DNA of 64,000 nt from Nocardioides limicola. GTDB lineage: Bacteria > Actinomycetota > Actinomycetes > Propionibacteriales > Nocardioidaceae. This document shows, piece after piece, positions 20,498-32,621 of this stretch. Every line of letters starts with the position of its first letter. The stretch's first letter is position 1. The notes under the pieces were generated by a model that saw nothing but the letters and a program-made list of their open reading frames with translations, did not search any database and was not told the origin of the DNA. The stretch is from positions 558,001 to 622,000 of the forward strand of contig NZ_JAERJA010000001.1 of NCBI RefSeq assembly GCF_016827675.1. Reading direction: 5' to 3'. The position numbers were made by a program, and so were the translations under genes.

Positions 20498-21408
20498 GCG
20501 TCCTGGACCCGGTCCGGCTCGCCTTCGGCACCCTGTCGGTGTGGCCGGTGCGCGCGCCGCGGAGCGTGGACCGGCGCACCGCCGGCGCCGCGATGGTGCT
20601 GGCGCCCGTGGTCGGCGCGGTCCTGGCAGTGCTGGTGGCCGTGCCGGTGTGGGTCCTGGAGCAGCGGGACGCGCCGGCCCTGCTGGTCGCGGTCGCCGCG
20701 GTCGCGGCGATGGCGGTGCTGACCCGGGCGATCCATCTGGATGGTCTGGCCGACACCGCCGACGGGTTCGGGTCCGGGCGCCGCGGGGAGGCGGCGCTGG
20801 CCGTGATGCGGCAGTCGGATGTGGGGCCGTTCGGGGTGGTCACGCTGGTGCTGGTGCTGCTCGGGCAGGTGGCACTGCTGGCGCATGCGGTGGCCGCGGG
20901 TCAGGGGGCCATCGCAGTGGCGCTGGCCCTGATCGCCGGCCGCGCGGTGCTGCCCCTGCTGTGCTCTCCGCTCTTCGACGCCGCCCGCAGCGACGGCCTC
21001 GGCCGGCTCGTCGCCGGCTCGGTCCCCCCGATCGCGGTGCCGCTGTCGTGGGCGGTGGCCGTCACGCTCGGAGTGACCGCGATGGTCCTCTCCGGCGCTA
21101 CAGGAGAGATCGGTGGCAGCGCCAGTGGGGTGATCGGCGGCAGCACCACCGGGGTGATCGGTGGCAGCACCACCGGGGTGATCGGTGGCAGCGCCACCGG
21201 GGTGATCGGCAGCAACCCGACTCTGCTCGCGGCACTCGCGCTGAGTGTCCCGGTGCTGCTGGCCATGGCGGCTGCGCTGACCGCGGCTTGGCTGCTCACC
21301 TGGCGGGCCGTGACCCGCTTCGGCGGCGTCACCGGTGACGTGCTCGGCGCTGCCGTGGAGGCGGCCACCACCGCCGCCCTGCTCGCCGTCACCCTCCTCC
21401 TCACCTGA
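20494..21408 (+). CDS. cobS: Adenosylcobinamide-GDP ribazoletransferase (cobalamin synthase)
   Basis: Integral membrane enzyme joining adenosylcobinamide-GDP and alpha-ribazole into adenosylcobalamin. The 304-residue protein has FGTLSVWPVRAP at its start and the catalytic metal-binding segment HLDGLADTADGFGSG, followed by MRQSDVGPFG. It is longer than usual because an eight-residue repeat (GVIGGSTT-like) occurs four times near residues 204-240, in a loop between membrane segments. GTG start at 20494, overlapping cobU. Confidence 0.92.
   Translation: MSVLDPVRLAFGTLSVWPVRAPRSVDRRTAGAAMVLAPVVGAVLAVLVAVPVWVLEQRDAPALLVAVAAVAAMAVLTRAIHLDGLADTADGFGSGRRGEAALAVMRQSDVGPFGVVTLVLVLLGQVALLAHAVAAGQGAIAVALALIAGRAVLPLLCSPLFDAARSDGLGRLVAGSVPPIAVPLSWAVAVTLGVTAMVLSGATGEIGGSASGVIGGSTTGVIGGSTTGVIGGSATGVIGSNPTLLAALALSVPVLLAMAAALTAAWLLTWRAVTRFGGVTGDVLGAAVEAATTAALLAVTLLLT
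21103..21213 (+). repeat. In-frame 24-bp tandem repeat inside cobS
   Basis: Units begin at 21103, 21127, 21151 and 21175, with a partial unit from 21199. Each of the middle three encodes G-V-I-G-G-S-[TA]-T; the first is degenerate. Because the unit is a multiple of three, copy changes keep the reading frame. Confidence 0.9.
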
Positions 21409-21409
21409 C

Positions 21410-21497
21410 GAAGTGGGGTTTGTGGCCCGCCGAGATGGGGTTCGTGGCCCGCCGAGATGGGGTTCGTGGCCTGCCGAGATGGGGTTTCTGGCCCGCC
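21410..21497. repeat. Four 22-bp tandem repeats between cobS and gcvT
   Basis: Four head-to-tail copies of a 22-bp unit (consensus GAGATGGGGTTCGTGGCC then CGCC) at 21410, 21432, 21454 and 21476, with one or two mismatches each. They fill the whole gap between the convergent stops of cobS and gcvT. Confidence 0.92.
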
Positions 21498-21501
21498 GAA
21501 G

Positions 21502-22605
21502 TCAGGACTCGCGGACCCGGGTGTCGACGAACGGCGGACGGGTGAGTTGGAAGATCTCGCGTCGACCGCGGATGTCCACCCCGACCTGGGCGTCATCGGC
21601 GACCACGGTCGACAGCAGCGCCATCCCGATGCCCTTGCGCAGGGTCGGTGAGAAGGTCCCCGATGTGATCTCTCCCAGCGGCAGGTCCGCGGTGAGGCTG
21701 ACGCTCATCCCCGGGCGGGGAATGCCCCGGCCGACCGCGATCAGTCCGTGGAGTCGCCGCGCCGGTCCGGCCTCCTTCTCCGCCAGTAGCGCCTCGCGGC
21801 CCCAGAACGCCGGCTTCTGCCAACCGACGGCCCAGCCGAGTCGCGCCTCGAGGGGGGTCACCGAGGGACCGATGTCCTGCCCGTGCAGCGGGTACCCCAT
21901 CTCCGTGCGCAGTGTGTCCCGCGCTCCCAGGCCACAGGGCTGGATCCCGTACGGCGCACCGGCGGCGACGAGTCGGTCCCAGACCGCGGTGGCCGCGGCC
22001 GCCGGCACGATCAGCTCGTAGCCGCGCTCACCGGTGTAGCCGGTCCGACAGACGATCACGTCGGCACCTTCGAACGTCACCACGTCGAACGACATGTAGT
22101 CGTGGCCGGTCGGCAGACCCACCTCGGCCAGCGTCTCGTCCGACTTCGTCCCCTGCACGGCCAGGACCGCGTAGTCGGTGTGCCGGTCGGTGATCTCGAC
22201 GCCGGCCGGAGCCTCTGCCTGCAGCAGGTCCCGGACCGCCGCGGCGTTCGCCGCGTTGGGCACCAGCAGCACGTGCTCGTCGTCGCGGAGATAGGCGATC
22301 AGGTCATCGACGATGCCCCCGTCGGGGGTGCAGCAGAGGGTGTACTGCGCCTGCCCCGGACCGATCCTGCCCAGGTCGTTGCTGAGGGTGGCGTTCACGA
22401 AGGCCGCGGCACCTGTGCCGGTGACCTCGAGTTTCCCGAGGTGGCTGACGTCGAAGAGTCCGACGGCTTCGCGCACGCAGGTGTGCTCGGAGACGACGCC
22501 GGCGTACTCCAGCGGCATCGACCAGCCCCCGAAGGCGGAGAACTTCGCCCCCAGGGCGACGTGTCGGTCGTACAGCGGCGGAAGGATCAGGTCGTCACCG
22601 GTCAT
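21502..22605 (-). CDS. gcvT: Glycine cleavage system T protein (aminomethyltransferase)
   Basis: Transfers the aminomethyl carbon from lipoylated H protein to tetrahydrofolate. The 367-residue protein has [21 protein letters not shown] at its start, then [20 protein letters not shown] and [13 protein letters not shown], all family landmarks. The ATG at 22605 is preferred; a GTG 11 codons upstream is in frame but lies within 15 bases of the pepA promoter region. No other gcv genes are in the window. Divergent from pepA. Confidence 0.94.
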   Translation of the reverse strand: MTGDDLILPPLYDRHVALGAKFSAFGGWSMPLEYAGVVSEHTCVREAVGLFDVSHLGKLEVTGTGAAAFVNATLSNDLGRIGPGQAQYTLCCTPDGGIVDDLIAYLRDDEHVLLVPNAANAAAVRDLLQAEAPAGVEITDRHTDYAVLAVQGTKSDETLAEVGLPTGHDYMSFDVVTFEGADVIVCRTGYTGERGYELIVPAAAATAVWDRLVAAGAPYGIQPCGLGARDTLRTEMGYPLHGQDIGPSVTPLEARLGWAVGWQKPAFWGREALLAEKEAGPARRLHGLIAVGRGIPRPGMSVSLTADLPLGEITSGTFSPTLRKGIGMALLSTVVADDAQVGVDIRGRREIFQLTRPPFVDTRVRES

Positions 22606-22652
22606 GGGCGCGAAACTACCGCAGCGTCCCGGTGTCACACCGGGTGGCTAGC

Positions 22653-24173
22653 ATGCCCGACGTGACCTCCTACTCGCTGCGCACCGCCAGCCCTGCCAAG
22701 ACCCGCGCCGACGTTGTGATCGTCGGAGTGGCGGATACCAGGAAGGGACTGACTGCGCTCGGTCCCGGGGCTGACGTGCAGCAGGCCTACGGACGCAAGT
22801 GGCGTCCGCTGTTGTCCACCCTCGGCTTCACCGCCAAGGCGAACGAGGTGGTCAAGGTCCCGACGAGTGAGAGCGTGAACTCCCCGCTGCTGATGCTCGT
22901 CGGGCTCGGTGAGACGACCGACCCAACCGAGGAGTGCCTCAGGGCCGCCGCGGGGGCCGCCGCTCGCGCCCTGACGAACGTGGCCTCCGCCGCGGTGGCG
23001 CTGCCCACCGACACCCCGGAGCGGGTCGGCGCGGTGACCGAGGGCTTCTGTCTGGGGCGCTACACGTTCACCCGCTACAAGTCCAACGCCGAGGACGACC
23101 CGGTCAACGACATCGTGGTGCTCAGCGAGGGGGCCAGGCGCAACGAGATGGTCGCCGCCTTCGACGCCGCACAGGCGGTCGCCAACGCCGTGGCCACCGC
23201 CAGGGATTGGGTGAACATGCCACCGGGCGACCTCACTCCCCCGCTGTTCGCCGCGGCGATCGAGGCCGGCCACGCCGAGTTGACCAAGGGGCGTGGCGGC
23301 CCCCCGGTCGAACTCACGGTGTACGACGAGGACGCGCTCGCCGACCTCGGCTGCGGGGGGCTGCTCGGAGTCGGCGTGGGATCGTCGGCGCCGCCCCGAC
23401 TCGTCGAGCTCGTCTACGCCCCCAAGGACGCCGTGGCCCATCTCGCCCTGGTCGGCAAGGGGATCACCTTCGACTCCGGCGGCCTGTCCATCAAGCCGGC
23501 CGCCTCGATGGCCACCATGAAGTGCGACATGGCCGGTGCGGCGACCGTTGTGCAGGCGACCTTCGCGATCGCCGCACTGGGTCTGCCCGTCAAGGTCTCC
23601 ACGTTCGTCCCGCTGGCCGAGAACATGGTGTCCGGTACCTCGACCAGGCCTGGCGACGTGCTCTCCCTCTACGGCGGCACGACGGTCGAGGTGTCCAACA
23701 CCGACGCCGAGGGGCGGCTGGTGCTGGCCGATGCACTGGTCCGGGCGACCGAGGTCGACCCCGACGTCATCGTGGACGTGGCCACGCTGACCGGAGCGAT
23801 GGTGATGGCGCTGGGCGACCGGATGGCCGGGGTGATGGGCACCGACGCTGCCGTCGCCCAGGTCCTGGCGGCCGCGGAGACTGCCGGCGAACCCATGTGG
23901 GCGATGCCGATCCCCGAGGAGATGTCGGAGCGGGTGCGGAGCAGCAAGATCGCTGATCTGGCCCAGCACGACGCCATCCGGTGGGGTGGCGGGCTCTTCG
24001 CGGCGGCGTTCCTGCGCGAGTTCACCGCCGGACGGCCGTGGGCTCACGTCGACGTCGCCGGGCCGGCGTACAACAACGGCGCCCCGTCGGGCCACCTGCC
24101 CTCAGGTGGCACCGGCTTCGGCGTGGCCACCCTGGTGCAGCACGCCCGCACCCTGGCCAGCGACACGGTCTGA
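22653..24173 (+). CDS. pepA: Leucyl aminopeptidase (M17)
   Basis: Dinuclear metal aminopeptidase that removes N-terminal residues in cytosolic peptide turnover. The 506-residue protein holds the M17 metal and catalytic motifs LVGKGITFDSGGLSIKP and NTDAEGRLVLADAL, and the C-terminal GTGF end. The ATG at 22653 has GGGTGG five bases upstream. An earlier GTG (22632) is possible. In mycobacteria the equivalent gene (pepB) has the same position between gcvT and the E2 gene. Confidence 0.95.
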   Translation: MPDVTSYSLRTASPAKTRADVVIVGVADTRKGLTALGPGADVQQAYGRKWRPLLSTLGFTAKANEVVKVPTSESVNSPLLMLVGLGETTDPTEECLRAAAGAAARALTNVASAAVALPTDTPERVGAVTEGFCLGRYTFTRYKSNAEDDPVNDIVVLSEGARRNEMVAAFDAAQAVANAVATARDWVNMPPGDLTPPLFAAAIEAGHAELTKGRGGPPVELTVYDEDALADLGCGGLLGVGVGSSAPPRLVELVYAPKDAVAHLALVGKGITFDSGGLSIKPAASMATMKCDMAGAATVVQATFAIAALGLPVKVSTFVPLAENMVSGTSTRPGDVLSLYGGTTVEVSNTDAEGRLVLADALVRATEVDPDVIVDVATLTGAMVMALGDRMAGVMGTDAAVAQVLAAAETAGEPMWAMPIPEEMSERVRSSKIADLAQHDAIRWGGGLFAAAFLREFTAGRPWAHVDVAGPAYNNGAPSGHLPSGGTGFGVATLVQHARTLASDTV

Positions 24174-24178
24174 ACCGG

Positions 24179-24538
24179 TCAGAGACCCTCGGCCTTGCGA
24201 CGCCGGTTGTAGTCCCGCATCCGCTGCGGGACGCCCACCACCGCCGCGTCGTAGGAGGGCACCTGGTGGCTGTTGGCGAACTTGTGCGCCCACTCCACCG
24301 ATGGCACCCGCCGCCGGGTCCACTCACCATCGTGGGCCACCAGCAGCAGCGTCACGTCGCTGACCGCGGTGCGCGGCTCGACGAACCCCTCCACGCCGCG
24401 ACGACTGGTGACGAACTCCTTCAGGTGCTCCGCGTCAACGGCGGAGGAGGCCCGCACAGTGGTGGAGCCGGTGCGATGGCGGTCACCGGACGGACGGCGC
24501 ATCCGGCTGCCCCGGCGGAATCGGTCGAACAAACCCAT
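24179..24538 (-). CDS. Small conserved actinobacterial protein of unknown function
   Basis: A 119-residue basic protein starting MGLFDRFRRGSRMRRPSG, with a central folded part (VDAEHLKEFVTSRRGVEGFV, LLLVAHDGEWTRRRVP) and a basic tail (MRDYNRRRKAEGL). No membrane segment. It is convergent with pepA (five bases between stops) and divergent from lpdA. Proteins of this shape occur beside lpdA in many actinobacteria; the 'oxidoreductase' label they sometimes carry is not supported by any motif here. Confidence 0.75.
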   Translation of the reverse strand: MGLFDRFRRGSRMRRPSGDRHRTGSTTVRASSAVDAEHLKEFVTSRRGVEGFVEPRTAVSDVTLLLVAHDGEWTRRRVPSVEWAHKFANSHQVPSYDAAVVGVPQRMRDYNRRRKAEGL

Positions 24539-24624
24539 AACGGCAAGTTTGTCAGGTGGCTCCGTGTGACCCAGACAACGGAGGGTGCAAAGATGGGCGC
24601 GACACATCCGGCGGAAGGACGCGC

Positions 24625-25995
<1,371 letters not shown>

Positions 25996-26016
25996 TCAAC
26001 GAGGAAGCGAGCTTTC

Positions 26017-27780
<1,764 letters not shown>

Positions 27781-27797
27781 GCAGGCCGGGCGCCGTC

Positions 27798-28688
27798 ATG
27801 AGGATCGTGGTCGCTGGATCGTCCGGGTTCCTCGGCGGCGCCCTGGTGCCGTACCTGCACGAACGGGGTCACGAGGTCGTCCGGTTGGTACGTCGGCCGG
27901 CGGTGGGGTCCGGGGAGTCGTCCTGGGACCCCTACGCCGGTCGCATCGACCAGGAGGTCGTCGACACCGCCGACGTGGTGGTGAACCTGGCCGGCTCGCC
28001 CACCGTCGGCAACCCGCACTCGCGTCGCTGGGCGGAGCGACTGCGTGAGTCCCGGGTGACCACCACCGCGCTGCTGGCCAGCAGCATCGCGGCGGCGGCG
28101 AGACCACCGGCCTTCCTGGCCGGCAACGGGATCTCCTACTACGGCGACCACGGCGACGAGGTGCTCACCGAAGCGTCGACCCCGGTCGGTGACGCGCTGC
28201 TGACCCGGGTCACCCGGGAGTGGCAGGATGCAACCGAGCCGGCCGCCGCGGCCGGCAGCCGGGTCTGCATCCTGCGCACCTCGCCGGTGCTCGACCGGTC
28301 CAATCCCCCACTGAGCCTGCAGCTCCCGATGTTCCGGGCCGGGCTCGGCGCCAGGATCGGGGACGGCAGCCAATGGTTCCCGGTGATCTCGCGGCCGGAC
28401 TGGGTGGCTGCGGTGACCTGGCTGGCCGAGCACTCCGACATCTCCGGGCCGGTGAACCTGTGCTGCCCGCAGGTGCCCACCAATGCCGAGTTCACCGACG
28501 CGCTGGCCGACGCCGTGGGTCGGCGGGCACGGCTGCGGGTACCCACCGGTCTGGTCAGGCTGGGCGCCGGCGCGATGGCGCCCGAGGTCCTCGGCTCGTT
28601 GCGGACCCGCCCGGCGGCGATCGAAGCGTCCGGTTTCAGCTTCGCCGACTACGACGTCCGCGACGTGCTGCGCACGGCGCTGAACTGA
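27798..28688 (+). CDS. TIGR01777-type epimerase (NAD-dependent epimerase/dehydratase fold)
   Basis: A 296-residue Rossmann-fold protein with nucleotide-binding start [20 protein letters not shown]. Family landmarks follow: [29 protein letters not shown] [16 protein letters not shown] and a C-terminal DUF1731-like region ([16 protein letters not shown]). The substrate is unknown; the related cell-division inhibitor SulA label on some family members is historical. The ATG lies 17 bases after the E2 stop, suggesting one operon. Confidence 0.9.
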   Translation: MRIVVAGSSGFLGGALVPYLHERGHEVVRLVRRPAVGSGESSWDPYAGRIDQEVVDTADVVVNLAGSPTVGNPHSRRWAERLRESRVTTTALLASSIAAAARPPAFLAGNGISYYGDHGDEVLTEASTPVGDALLTRVTREWQDATEPAAAAGSRVCILRTSPVLDRSNPPLSLQLPMFRAGLGARIGDGSQWFPVISRPDWVAAVTWLAEHSDISGPVNLCCPQVPTNAEFTDALADAVGRRARLRVPTGLVRLGAGAMAPEVLGSLRTRPAAIEASGFSFADYDVRDVLRTALN

Positions 28689-28708
28689 ACCGGGGATACG
28701 CTGATCAC

Positions 28709-29434
28709 GTGAGCACCTGCGACTTCCGGATCGTCGGCCTGGGCACCGACGCCATCGACTACTTGGCCGCCTGGGACCTGCAGCGCGACGTCCATGCCGC
28801 CGTGGTCGCCGGGTCCAGCCCGGACACGGTGCTGCTGCTGGAGCACCCCCCGGTGTTCACCTGCGGCAAACGCACCGAGGCCCACGAGAAGCCGCTCGAC
28901 GCCGGCGGTGCGGCGGTGATCGATGTGGACCGGGGCGGCAAGATCACCTTCCACGGGCCGGGCCAGTTGGTCGGCTACCCGATCGTCCGGCTCCCCGACC
29001 ACGTCAAGGTGGTCGACTACGTACGCCGGGTCGAGGAGGCGCTGATCGCCGTCTGCGCCGACTTCGACGTGACCACGGCCCGGGTGCCCGGCCGCAGCGG
29101 TGTCTGGCTGCCCGAGGACGCCCGCGGCCCGGAGCGCAAGATCGGTGCGATCGGGATCCGGGTCAGTCGTGGGGTCACCATGCACGGGTTCGCTCTCAAC
29201 TGTGACGTGGACATGGCCTGGTACGACCGGTTCGTGCCCTGTGGCATCTCCGATGCCGGAGTCACCACGCTGAGCCGTGAGGTCGGCAGACAGGTCACCA
29301 CCAGCGAGGTGCTCGACTCCGTGCAGCGGCACCTGACCAGGCTGCTGTCGTGGTCGTCGTACGACGCCACCCCGGACCTGCTCCCGAAGCCCGAGCCCGG
29401 CCTGCGGGTACCGATCGTGTCCGTGCGGGCATGA
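28709..29434 (+). CDS. lipB: Octanoyltransferase LipB
   Basis: Moves octanoyl groups from acyl carrier protein to lipoyl domains. The 241-residue protein has [30 protein letters not shown], the catalytic lysine in [10 protein letters not shown] and the catalytic cysteine in [11 protein letters not shown]. The GTG start at 28709 is six bases after a TACGCT box, so the gene may have its own leaderless promoter. Its stop overlaps the next gene by four bases (ATGA). Together with lipA and the nearby E2 it forms a lipoylation cluster. Confidence 0.95.
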   Translation: MSTCDFRIVGLGTDAIDYLAAWDLQRDVHAAVVAGSSPDTVLLLEHPPVFTCGKRTEAHEKPLDAGGAAVIDVDRGGKITFHGPGQLVGYPIVRLPDHVKVVDYVRRVEEALIAVCADFDVTTARVPGRSGVWLPEDARGPERKIGAIGIRVSRGVTMHGFALNCDVDMAWYDRFVPCGISDAGVTTLSREVGRQVTTSEVLDSVQRHLTRLLSWSSYDATPDLLPKPEPGLRVPIVSVRA

Positions 29435-30204
29435 CCGCACCTGCCGCGCCCTACGCCCTGGTCCGGCCGCCGGCCGCCTCCCTCGCCGACGGCATCGTCA
29501 CGTTCCTGGAACGGCAACCGATCGACGTCGCCCTGGCGGGTGCGCAGTGGGCGGGCTACGTGGCGGCTCTCGAGTCCGCCGGCTGGCCGACCGTTGTCGT
29601 CGAACCCGACGACACGCTGCCGGACTCGGTCTTCGTCGAGGACACGGTGGTGATGTTCGGGGACCTGGCGGTGCTGACGAACCCGGCGAAGCCGACCCGC
29701 AACCCCGAGGTGACAGCCACCGCGCGCACGGTGCGGGAACTCGGCATCGAGACGGTCGCGATCACCGAAGGCACTCTGGACGGCGGCGACATCCTCAAGG
29801 TCGGCGACCGGGTGTACGCCGGGTTGACCGGCACCACGAACGCTGCGGCCGTCGACCAACTGCGCGACCTCCTGGCGCCACGTGGGTGGACGGTGACGGC
29901 GGTGCCGGTGACCAAGGCGCTGCACTTGAAGAGCGCGGTCACCGCGCTTCCGGACGGAACCGTGATCGGGTACGGCCCCGTCGTCGACGACCCGAGCCCC
30001 TTCGAGGACTATCTGGAGGTTCCCGAGGAGCCCGGCGCGCACGTGGTGGTGCTCGATGAGGGCACCGTGCTGATGAGTTCGCGGGCTCCACGCACTGCGG
30101 AGATGTTCCGGCTGCGCGGCCTGAAGGTGGTCTCAGTGGACATCTCCGAGTTCGAGAAGCTCGAGGGCTGCGTCACCTGTCTCAGTGTCCGAGTGCGGCA
30201 GTAG
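29431..30204 (+). CDS. ddaH: Dimethylarginine dimethylaminohydrolase-family amidinohydrolase
   Basis: A 257-residue protein of the arginine-deiminase-like guanidino-modifying fold. It shows [13 protein letters not shown] (substrate-binding acidic residues), [12 protein letters not shown], the catalytic histidine region [12 protein letters not shown] and a C-terminal CVTCLSVRV with the nucleophile cysteine. DDAH enzymes hydrolyse methylated arginines to citrulline; other guanidino substrates are possible. It overlaps lipB by four bases and is followed by lipA, so it sits inside the lipoate pair, which is not explained by its chemistry. Confidence 0.85.
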   Translation: MTAPAAPYALVRPPAASLADGIVTFLERQPIDVALAGAQWAGYVAALESAGWPTVVVEPDDTLPDSVFVEDTVVMFGDLAVLTNPAKPTRNPEVTATARTVRELGIETVAITEGTLDGGDILKVGDRVYAGLTGTTNAAAVDQLRDLLAPRGWTVTAVPVTKALHLKSAVTALPDGTVIGYGPVVDDPSPFEDYLEVPEEPGAHVVVLDEGTVLMSSRAPRTAEMFRLRGLKVVSVDISEFEKLEGCVTCLSVRVRQ

Positions 30205-30273
30205 TCCGGCCCGGTCTCCGCGTCCGGTGACCTGACCGCTGCCGGCGACCGGCCCCGGCGTACCCTGAAGGGC

Positions 30274-31218
30274 GTGACTGGTGCCCCCTCCCCCGACGGT
30301 CGGAAGATGCTGCGCCTGGAGGTCCGCAACGCGGAGACCCCCATCGAGCGGAAGCCCGAGTGGATCAAGACCCGGGCCCGGATGGGTCCGGCGTACAAGG
30401 AACTCCAGTCGCTGGTGAAGTCCGAGGGACTGCACACGGTCTGCCAGGAGGCGGGCTGCCCGAACATCTTCGAGTGCTGGGAGGATCGCGAGGCGACCTT
30501 CCTGATCGGCGGCGACCAGTGCACCCGGCGCTGCGACTTCTGCCAGATCGACACCGGCAAGCCCGAGCCGCTGGATCGCGACGAGCCGCGTCGGGTCGCC
30601 GAGTCGGTGCGCACGATGGGCCTGAAGTACGCCACCATCACCGGTGTTGCGCGCGACGACCTGCCCGACGGCGGCGCCTGGTTGTACGCCGAGACGGTGC
30701 GGGTGATCCACGAACTCAACCCCGAGACCGGGGTGGAGAACCTGATCCCGGACTTCAATGCGGTGCCCGAGCTGCTGGCCGAGGTCTTCGAGTCCCGTCC
30801 GGAGGTGCTCGCCCACAATGTGGAGACGGTGCCGAGGATCTTCAAGCGGATCCGGCCGGCGTTCCGCTACGAGCGGTCGCTCGGGGTGTTGACCGCCGCC
30901 CGGCAGTTCGGCCTGGTGACCAAGTCGAACCTGATCCTGGGCATGGGCGAGACCCGCGAGGAGGTCTCCCAGGCGCTGCGCGACCTGCATGAGGCGGGTT
31001 GCGAACTGATCACCATCACCCAGTACCTGCGCCCGACGCTGCGGCACCACCCGGTGGAACGCTGGGTCAAGCCCGAGGAGTTCGTGGAACTCGCTGCCGA
31101 GGCTGAGGAGATCGGCTTCGCCGGGGTGATGTCCGGCCCGCTGGTCCGATCGTCCTACCGTGCCGGTCGCTTGTACCGCCAGGCGATCGAGGCCAGGGCC
31201 GGTGCCCCGACCGGCTGA
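30274..31218 (+). CDS. lipA: Lipoyl synthase LipA
   Basis: Radical SAM enzyme that inserts two sulfurs into protein-bound octanoyl groups. The 314-residue protein has the auxiliary cluster C-x4-C-x5-C ([12 protein letters not shown]), the radical SAM cluster C-x3-C-x2-C (CTRRCDFC) and the terminal VRSSYRAG serine ligand. It starts at GTG 30274, preceded by GAAGGG; TACCCT lies seven bases upstream and could be a -10 box. All residues needed for activity are present. Confidence 0.96.
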   Translation: MTGAPSPDGRKMLRLEVRNAETPIERKPEWIKTRARMGPAYKELQSLVKSEGLHTVCQEAGCPNIFECWEDREATFLIGGDQCTRRCDFCQIDTGKPEPLDRDEPRRVAESVRTMGLKYATITGVARDDLPDGGAWLYAETVRVIHELNPETGVENLIPDFNAVPELLAEVFESRPEVLAHNVETVPRIFKRIRPAFRYERSLGVLTAARQFGLVTKSNLILGMGETREEVSQALRDLHEAGCELITITQYLRPTLRHHPVERWVKPEEFVELAAEAEEIGFAGVMSGPLVRSSYRAGRLYRQAIEARAGAPTG

Positions 31219-31283
31219 GGAGGTCCCACCAGTCATGAGGGATAATTGCCCTCCCCCGTCCCAGCTCGATTGAGGCCCCCCGT

Positions 31284-32003
31284 ATGTCGACTCCCACGCC
31301 CGAGAAGCAGAGCCGTCGCGCGCAGTTCGCGCAGACCTACCGGATGGCGAAGCGTTCCGATCCACGGATCGGCTTGATCTGCCTGGGCTGGTTCCTGCTG
31401 TTCGCCGGCATCGGTTTCGGCGTCTTCTGGTTCCTGCCCGGCAGCGGCTGGCTGAGCTGGACGTTCAGCGGCATCGGCGCGTTCTTCACCGGCCTGCTGG
31501 CCGCGGTGATGGTCTTCGGACGGCGCGCCCAACGTGCGGCGTACAACCAGATGGACGGCCAACTCGGCGCCGGTGCGGCGGCGTTGAACATGCTGCGGCG
31601 GGGCTGGAAGACCTACCCGATGGTCGCGTTCACCAAGCAGCAGGACATGGTGCACCGGGTGGTCGGCCCGCCGGGGATCGTGCTGGTCGGCGAAGGTAGC
31701 AGCGGCCGGCTCAAGCAGCTGATGACCACCGAGCGCAAGAACCACGAACGGGTGATGTACGACGTCCCCCTCACCGAGATCGTGATCGGCAAGGGTGAGG
31801 GGCAGGTGCCGCTGTCCAAGCTGGTGCGGCACGTCCAGAAGATGAAGCGTCAGGTCAAGCCGGCAGAGATGACCGACATCGTGAACCGGATCAAGGCACT
31901 GGACGCGGCTCGCCCCAAGGTGCCGATGCCCAAGGGTCCGGTGCCGACCAGCATGAAGGGGATGCGGCAGGCGATGCGTGGGCAGGGCGGCCGCGGCCGC
32001 TGA
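31284..32003 (+). CDS. DUF4191-family membrane protein
   Basis: A 239-residue protein with a basic N-terminus, two membrane segments (about residues 33-80: GLICLGWFLLFAGIGFGVFW and a second hydrophobic run) and a long cytosolic part containing VGPPGIVLVGEG and a Lys-rich tail (VPMPKGPVPTSMKGMRQAMRG). This is the actinobacterial family found next to lipA and glnA in mycobacteria (the Rv2219 position). Function unknown. It ends three bases before the convergent RDD gene. Confidence 0.88.
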   Translation: MSTPTPEKQSRRAQFAQTYRMAKRSDPRIGLICLGWFLLFAGIGFGVFWFLPGSGWLSWTFSGIGAFFTGLLAAVMVFGRRAQRAAYNQMDGQLGAGAAALNMLRRGWKTYPMVAFTKQQDMVHRVVGPPGIVLVGEGSSGRLKQLMTTERKNHERVMYDVPLTEIVIGKGEGQVPLSKLVRHVQKMKRQVKPAEMTDIVNRIKALDAARPKVPMPKGPVPTSMKGMRQAMRGQGGRGR

Positions 32004-32006
32004 CCC

Positions 32007-32396
32007 TCAGCGGGCGGCGCGCAGGTCGGCCAGGGTGACCGTCGCCGATCCGGCGGCCATGTCGTGCAGACCGCGGCCGTCGGGACGGAAGACCAGCGGC
32101 GGGATCACCAGGCAGACGAGCACCGACCGCAGCAGCGCCCGGAACGGGTCCACCCCGAGGGCGCCGTTGTCGTGCCGCACCACCCGGAGCCGGGTCATGA
32201 GCTTGCCGAAGGAGCCCCCGACCAGGCCGGTGAGGATCGTCGACTCGGCGGCGAAGACGAGCAGCACGTAGAGGCCGGCGTACGCGTCCTGGCTCCAGCC
32301 GGCCGGGCCCATCGCCAGCATCACCACCAGGGTGCATGCCATCCAGTCAACGAAGAGGGCGAGCACTCGGCGCGCCCACGAAGCCGTCTCGATCAC
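32007..32396 (-). CDS. RDD-family membrane protein
   Basis: A 129-residue protein with three hydrophobic segments and the residues that name the family: R and D in WARRVLALFVDWMAC and D in GRGLHDMAAGS. It starts at GTG 32396. RDD proteins are small membrane proteins, some involved in ion or solute movement; the role here is unknown. The same gene sits between the lipA region and glnA in mycobacteria. Divergent from glnA, and the GlnR box lies between them. Confidence 0.9.
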   Translation of the reverse strand: MIETASWARRVLALFVDWMACTLVVMLAMGPAGWSQDAYAGLYVLLVFAAESTILTGLVGGSFGKLMTRLRVVRHDNGALGVDPFRALLRSVLVCLVIPPLVFRPDGRGLHDMAAGSATVTLADLRAAR

Positions 32397-32479
32397 CGCG
32401 TCACCCTACCCGTCGGGATCGGGGGCGCCGCCCGCTGCCCAACCTGTGTCAGGGGGTTGCCAGCACGGTCTTCCGTTCT

Positions 32480-32517
32480 GTTACATGGCTGAAACAAACC
32501 AGTCATGGGGTGGAAAC
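32480..32517 (+). promoter_or_regulatory. GlnR double box upstream of glnA
   Basis: GTTAC-N6-GAAAC (32480-32495), six bases, then GTCAT-N6-GAAAC (32502-32517). The streptomycete GlnR consensus is gTnAC-n6-GaAAC repeated with six-base spacing; only one base deviates (GTCAT for GTnAC). It lies 105 bases upstream of glnA, where GlnR activates under nitrogen limitation. Confidence 0.75.
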
Positions 32518-32621
32518 TGCCTGTCCATACCGTGCAGTCAACCTCCGGTGCAGTGACGCCCGGAACGGACCATCCGCATAAGTAGGTCATGACCACGGCA
32601 CGGTCAGACCAAGGAGGACGA

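Noticed and set aside
28517..28542. GGGT-N16-GGGTAC match to the SigB-type promoter form
   Set aside because: It lies inside the TIGR01777 gene, in frame and far from any start codon. It shows that chance matches occur, so only sites just upstream of genes were kept.
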